Assembly: GCA_012523655.1 (NCBI GenBank)
Contig: JAAYTV010000149.1
Coordinates: 1 to 17,634, forward strand
Source of the DNA: a bacterium
GTDB taxonomy: Bacteria > Zhuqueibacterota > Zhuqueibacteria > Residuimicrobiales > Residuimicrobiaceae
DNA: 17,634 nt
Reading direction: 5' to 3'
Positions 14,895 to 17,634 of this stretch are shown here, piece after piece (position 1 is the stretch's first letter; every line of letters begins with the position of its first letter). Both the position numbers and the translations under genes were made by a program. The notes beneath the pieces were generated by a model. The model made no database searches and was not told the origin of the DNA. It worked only from the letters and a program-made list of their open reading frames with translations.

Positions 14895-16295
14895 ATGGGC
14901 GGTTTTTTCGGCGTTGTTTCAACTCAGGATTGCATTCAGGATCTTTTCTACGGCACAGATTATCATTCGCATCTCGGCACTCGACGGGCCGGATTGGCGG
15001 TGCAGGGCAGCCTCGGCATCAGCCGTTCCATCCACAACATTGAAAACTCGCAGTTCCGCTCCAAATTTACCGAAGACATCGACAAACTCAGTGGCCGCAT
15101 CGGCATCGGCGTGATCAGCGATTTCGAGGCCCAGCCGCTGCTCATCGGCTCTCACCTGGGCACCTACGCCATCGCCACAGTGGGCCGGATCAGCAATCTC
15201 GACGAGCTGGTGCGTCAGACCCTGTCGGACCGACGCGCTCACTTTTCAGAGATGAGCGGCAACCGCACCAATCCCACGGAACTGGTCGCCACTATCATCA
15301 ACCAGGAGGATTCTCTGGAGGCTGGCATCGAAAAGGTGCAGGAGGTCATCCAAGGCTCATGTTCGCTGCTGGTGCTGACCGACAAAGCGATCTATGCCGG
15401 CCGCGACCGGAACGGCAGGACTCCTATCAGTTTGGGGAAAAAGGAAACCGGATTTGCAGTGACCTTTGAAAGTTGCGCCTTCTCCAATCTGGGCTATCAC
15501 TTTCTCCGCGATTTGGGGCCGGGTGAGATCGTCCGCATCACCGCGGAAGGCATTGAGGGGCTGAGAGCCCCGCTGAAAAAAATGAAAATATGTTCATTCC
15601 TCTACATCTATTACGGCTATCCCTCCAGCAGCTACGAAGGCGTAAACGTCGAGTGGGTGCGCAACCGCTGCGGCGCGGCGCTGGCGCGCTCCGACAAGGT
15701 CTCCATCGACCTGGTCGGCGGCATTCCGGATTCCGGCGTGGCCCACGCGCTGGGCTATTCCAACCAGTCCGGTATCCCCTATCAGCGCGGGTTCGTCAAA
15801 TACACGCCGACCTGGCCGCGCAGCTTTATGCCGCCGAACCAGCAGATGCGTGATCTGATCGCCACCATGAAACTGATGCCCATCCAAGAGATCATCAAAG
15901 GAAAGCGTACGCTGTGGTGTGAGGACTCGATCGTTCGCGGCACACAGCTCAAAGACACCATACAACGACTGTACGACTGCGGCGCCAAAGAGGTGCATAT
16001 GCGCGTCGCCTGTCCGCCGCTGCTCTACATCTGCCCCTATCTTAACTTTTCTCAGTCGCGCTCCGAGCTCGACCTGGCCGCCCGCCAGGCCATTCTGGCG
16101 GTGCACGGCGCACCGGTGGATTCGCTGGAGGCGTATCAGCAGCCGGGAACCGAAGCCTATAACGCCATGGTCAACCAGATCCAGCAACGGCTGCACCTGA
16201 CCTCGCTGAAATATCAAACCATTGAGGACATGGTGAAGGCCATCAGTCTGGCCGAAGAAAAACTGTGCACCTTCTGCTGGAACGGCCGGGGCTGA
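14895..16295 (+). CDS. PurF-like phosphoribosyltransferase lacking the glutaminase nucleophile
   Basis: This 466-residue protein aligns by eye along its whole length with amidophosphoribosyltransferase, which makes phosphoribosylamine from PRPP and glutamine. The start codon is supported by AAGGAG. The phosphoribosyltransferase half keeps the PRPP loop EDSIVRGT (343-350), GGIPDSGVAHALGY and GIPYQRGFVK. The four cysteines that bind the [4Fe-4S] cluster in Bacillus PurF appear conserved: Cys233 (KICSF), Cys380 (YICPY), Cys458 and Cys461 (CTFC). The glutaminase half is not intact. The N-terminus is MGGFFG instead of MCGIFG, the HxRY segment reads GVISDFEAQP, and HNGNL reads TVGRIS. The PRPP-site flexible loop is also altered (KYTPTWPRSF). 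Glutamine cleavage is therefore unlikely; it may use ammonia or another amine, or have a non-purine role. No purine genes are adjacent. Confidence 0.85.
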   Translation: MGGFFGVVSTQDCIQDLFYGTDYHSHLGTRRAGLAVQGSLGISRSIHNIENSQFRSKFTEDIDKLSGRIGIGVISDFEAQPLLIGSHLGTYAIATVGRISNLDELVRQTLSDRRAHFSEMSGNRTNPTELVATIINQEDSLEAGIEKVQEVIQGSCSLLVLTDKAIYAGRDRNGRTPISLGKKETGFAVTFESCAFSNLGYHFLRDLGPGEIVRITAEGIEGLRAPLKKMKICSFLYIYYGYPSSSYEGVNVEWVRNRCGAALARSDKVSIDLVGGIPDSGVAHALGYSNQSGIPYQRGFVKYTPTWPRSFMPPNQQMRDLIATMKLMPIQEIIKGKRTLWCEDSIVRGTQLKDTIQRLYDCGAKEVHMRVACPPLLYICPYLNFSQSRSELDLAARQAILAVHGAPVDSLEAYQQPGTEAYNAMVNQIQQRLHLTSLKYQTIEDMVKAISLAEEKLCTFCWNGRG

Positions 16296-16310
16296 TCGCT
16301 TCGTCAGCCC
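16289..16310. repeat. Inverted repeat between convergent genes
   Basis: GGGCTGA (16289-16295) and TCAGCCC (16304-16310) form a 7-bp stem with an eight-base loop, overlapping the stop codon of the PurF-like gene. It lies between two convergent genes 39 bases apart. No T-run follows on either strand, so intrinsic termination would be weak. Confidence 0.35.
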
Positions 16311-16334
16311 GGCATCCCGGCAGGGAGCGGACGA

Positions 16335-17634
16335 TTATTTCAAGGTGGCTTGTGCCGCCTTTTTTTTGAAACAGCGATCGGCAAAGTCGAGATACTGCTG
16401 CCAATCGTAATCGGTCACATCATGCTGGCCCGTTCGGATGTGATAGCGCAGACCGTCTCCCACCGGCGTGTTGAGCGCCGGCATCGAGTCGGCGTTCAGG
16501 CCGGCGTTGCCGAGCAGGCGAAAGACAGGATCCGCCGCCTGTGCAGAGAGAAATTCGCCTTTAGGGTCTGCCCACCGATCCTGCTCTGCACTGGCGACGT
16601 ATAGAGGCCGTGGCGCAATCAGCGCCAACAAAAAGTGCTGATCCAGGGGCAGATCCTGCTCCCGGCTGTTGTAGCGTTTAAAACGATCGCAGAACCAATG
16701 AGGGAAACTGGTGTTGATCCGCTCCACCGTTTCGCCGAAAATCCGTTTCGACAGCGCAGCACCGCCGCAGCCGGAATTGTTCGAGATCACCAGGGCGAAC
16801 CGCTGATCCTGGGCCCCGGCCCAAAGAGCGGCTTTGCCGAGCCGGGAGTGTCCGATCACCGCCACCTGGCGGCTGTTGACCTTCGGCTCCTTGGCCAAAT
16901 AGTCCATCGCGCGCGACAGACCCCAGGCCCAGGCGCCGATGGCGCCCCATTCGTCCTCCCTCGGTTTGGTCTGTCCCTGATCATAGTACAATGGATGCAC
17001 GCCGTTTTTAAATCCATCGTCGTAATCAGGATCCAGATCGCCATAATAGATGGTGGCCAGGCCGTACCCCCGTTCCACGATCATCTCCACCGGCCAGCGC
17101 CGCGCCTCAACGGCACGCGTTTTTTCAGTTGCACGATGATTGACCACGCCATGGAGCGAATCGTTCCGCATCCATGTCTGGGTCAGCAGGATCTCCGGAT
17201 CTGCATGGACAGACTGATTGCCATTAAAATTCAGGCCGAGAAAGAGAGGCGCTGGTCCACGCGGTGTACGGGGTGAATAGAGCAAAATCGTCATGGTCAC
17301 GCGCGCATTGCCTGAGGCGTATTCCAGGGTCACCTCTTTGCACTGGGCTTTGCCGTTCAAGGCTGTATGCGCCTTGTGTTCGGTTTTGACGACTCTCAGC
17401 TTGATCGCCGCCGGCGTTTTGCCGTAGACCTCCTGCTCCAGGAGGCGGAGTATTTCCGGCCGCCGTTTGGACCACCAGTCTGCGGCTGAAGTCACCGTCG
17501 TGCCATCGCTGCAGAGCAGGGGATCCGGCAGCACGTAGGCAGGCACGCTGGCCTCGTCATAATTAGTGCCGGCAGGCTGGCCGAAGCAAAGGCTGTTGCC
17601 GACCACCAGACACAAGAGAAAAAAGCAAAAGGGG
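16335..17634 (-). CDS. Secreted CE15-type glucuronoyl esterase (5' end beyond window)
   Basis: CE15 enzymes cleave ester bonds between glucuronic acid on xylan and lignin alcohols. The frame is open to the right edge; the last residues visible upstream (PFCFFLLCLVVGNSLCFGQ) are the hydrophobic core of a signal peptide, so only the first few codons are missing. The alpha/beta-hydrolase region has the nucleophile elbow VIGHSRLGKAALW (Ser codon 16845-16847), followed by the CE15-typical ISNNSGCGGAALSKRIFGE and FPHWFCDRF. LPLDQHFLLALIAPRPLYV and SAEQDRWADPKGEF come next. The catalytic His is probably in TGQHDVTDYDW (codon 16422-16424); which acid completes the triad cannot be settled by eye. It is convergent with the PurF-like gene. 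Confidence 0.87.
   Translation of the reverse strand, partial: PFCFFLLCLVVGNSLCFGQPAGTNYDEASVPAYVLPDPLLCSDGTTVTSAADWWSKRRPEILRLLEQEVYGKTPAAIKLRVVKTEHKAHTALNGKAQCKEVTLEYASGNARVTMTILLYSPRTPRGPAPLFLGLNFNGNQSVHADPEILLTQTWMRNDSLHGVVNHRATEKTRAVEARRWPVEMIVERGYGLATIYYGDLDPDYDDGFKNGVHPLYYDQGQTKPREDEWGAIGAWAWGLSRAMDYLAKEPKVNSRQVAVIGHSRLGKAALWAGAQDQRFALVISNNSGCGGAALSKRIFGETVERINTSFPHWFCDRFKRYNSREQDLPLDQHFLLALIAPRPLYVASAEQDRWADPKGEFLSAQAADPVFRLLGNAGLNADSMPALNTPVGDGLRYHIRTGQHDVTDYDWQQYLDFADRCFKKKAAQATLK

Overview
The window (17.6 kb, moderately GC-rich) looks like a fragment of a chromosome or metagenome-assembled genome from the FCB side of the bacterial tree (KSB1, Calditrichota, Ignavibacteria, Latescibacteria or similar). 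The main evidence is a large secreted protein ending in a YPNPFNPST-type C-terminal domain, the signature of type IX secretion cargo in these phyla. Two secreted carbohydrate-active proteins fit a polysaccharide-degrading lifestyle. No tRNA, rRNA, CRISPR array, insertion sequence or phage gene was seen. Phylum placement is an inference.

Layout, left to right. (1) 1-3909, minus strand: an uncharacterised metal-dependent hydrolase and, overlapping its stop codon by four bases (GTGA), a very long secreted protein that runs off the left edge. That protein joins a GH141-like right-handed beta-helix to a TIM-barrel-like hydrolase region. A good promoter (3953-3981) and the terminator of the next unit (3996-4030) lie just upstream. 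(2) 4071-5954, minus: a secreted protein with a type IX sorting domain. The non-coding stretch 5955-6375 holds a candidate sigma-54 promoter, a perfect 7+7 inverted repeat about 150 bp upstream of it, and the terminator of the next gene. (3) 6376-6777, minus: a small exported protein of unknown function. (4) 6965-11855, minus: a five-gene lysine/diaminopimelate operon in transcription order M20 deacylase (probable dapE), lysC, dapB, dapA, dapD. Its 355-base leader (11856-12210) contains a promoter, a complete lysine riboswitch and an intrinsic terminator. (5) 12211-14559, minus: a three-gene cassette of a short membrane-anchored peptide, a ten-helix membrane protein and a cytoplasmic Fis-type regulator whose AAA+ domain has lost the Walker motifs and the GAFTGA loop. 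I know of no described system matching it. (6) 14560-14894: a divergent control region with a promoter for each side and a possible structured RNA. (7) 14895-16295, plus: a PurF homologue that has lost the glutaminase nucleophile but keeps the PRPP loop and all four Fe-S cysteines. (8) 16335 to the right edge, minus: a secreted CE15-type glucuronoyl esterase, cut at its N-terminus by the window.

How the parts fit. The lysine operon supplies aspartate-pathway steps through the succinylase branch and appears to be shut off by lysine through transcription attenuation; dapC/argD, dapF, lysA and asd are not in the window. The beta-helix protein and the CE15 esterase would act on plant-type or other uronate-containing polysaccharides outside the cytoplasm. 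The most unusual items are the membrane/degenerate-AAA+ cassette, the glutaminase-dead PurF homologue and the beta-helix/TIM-barrel fusion.
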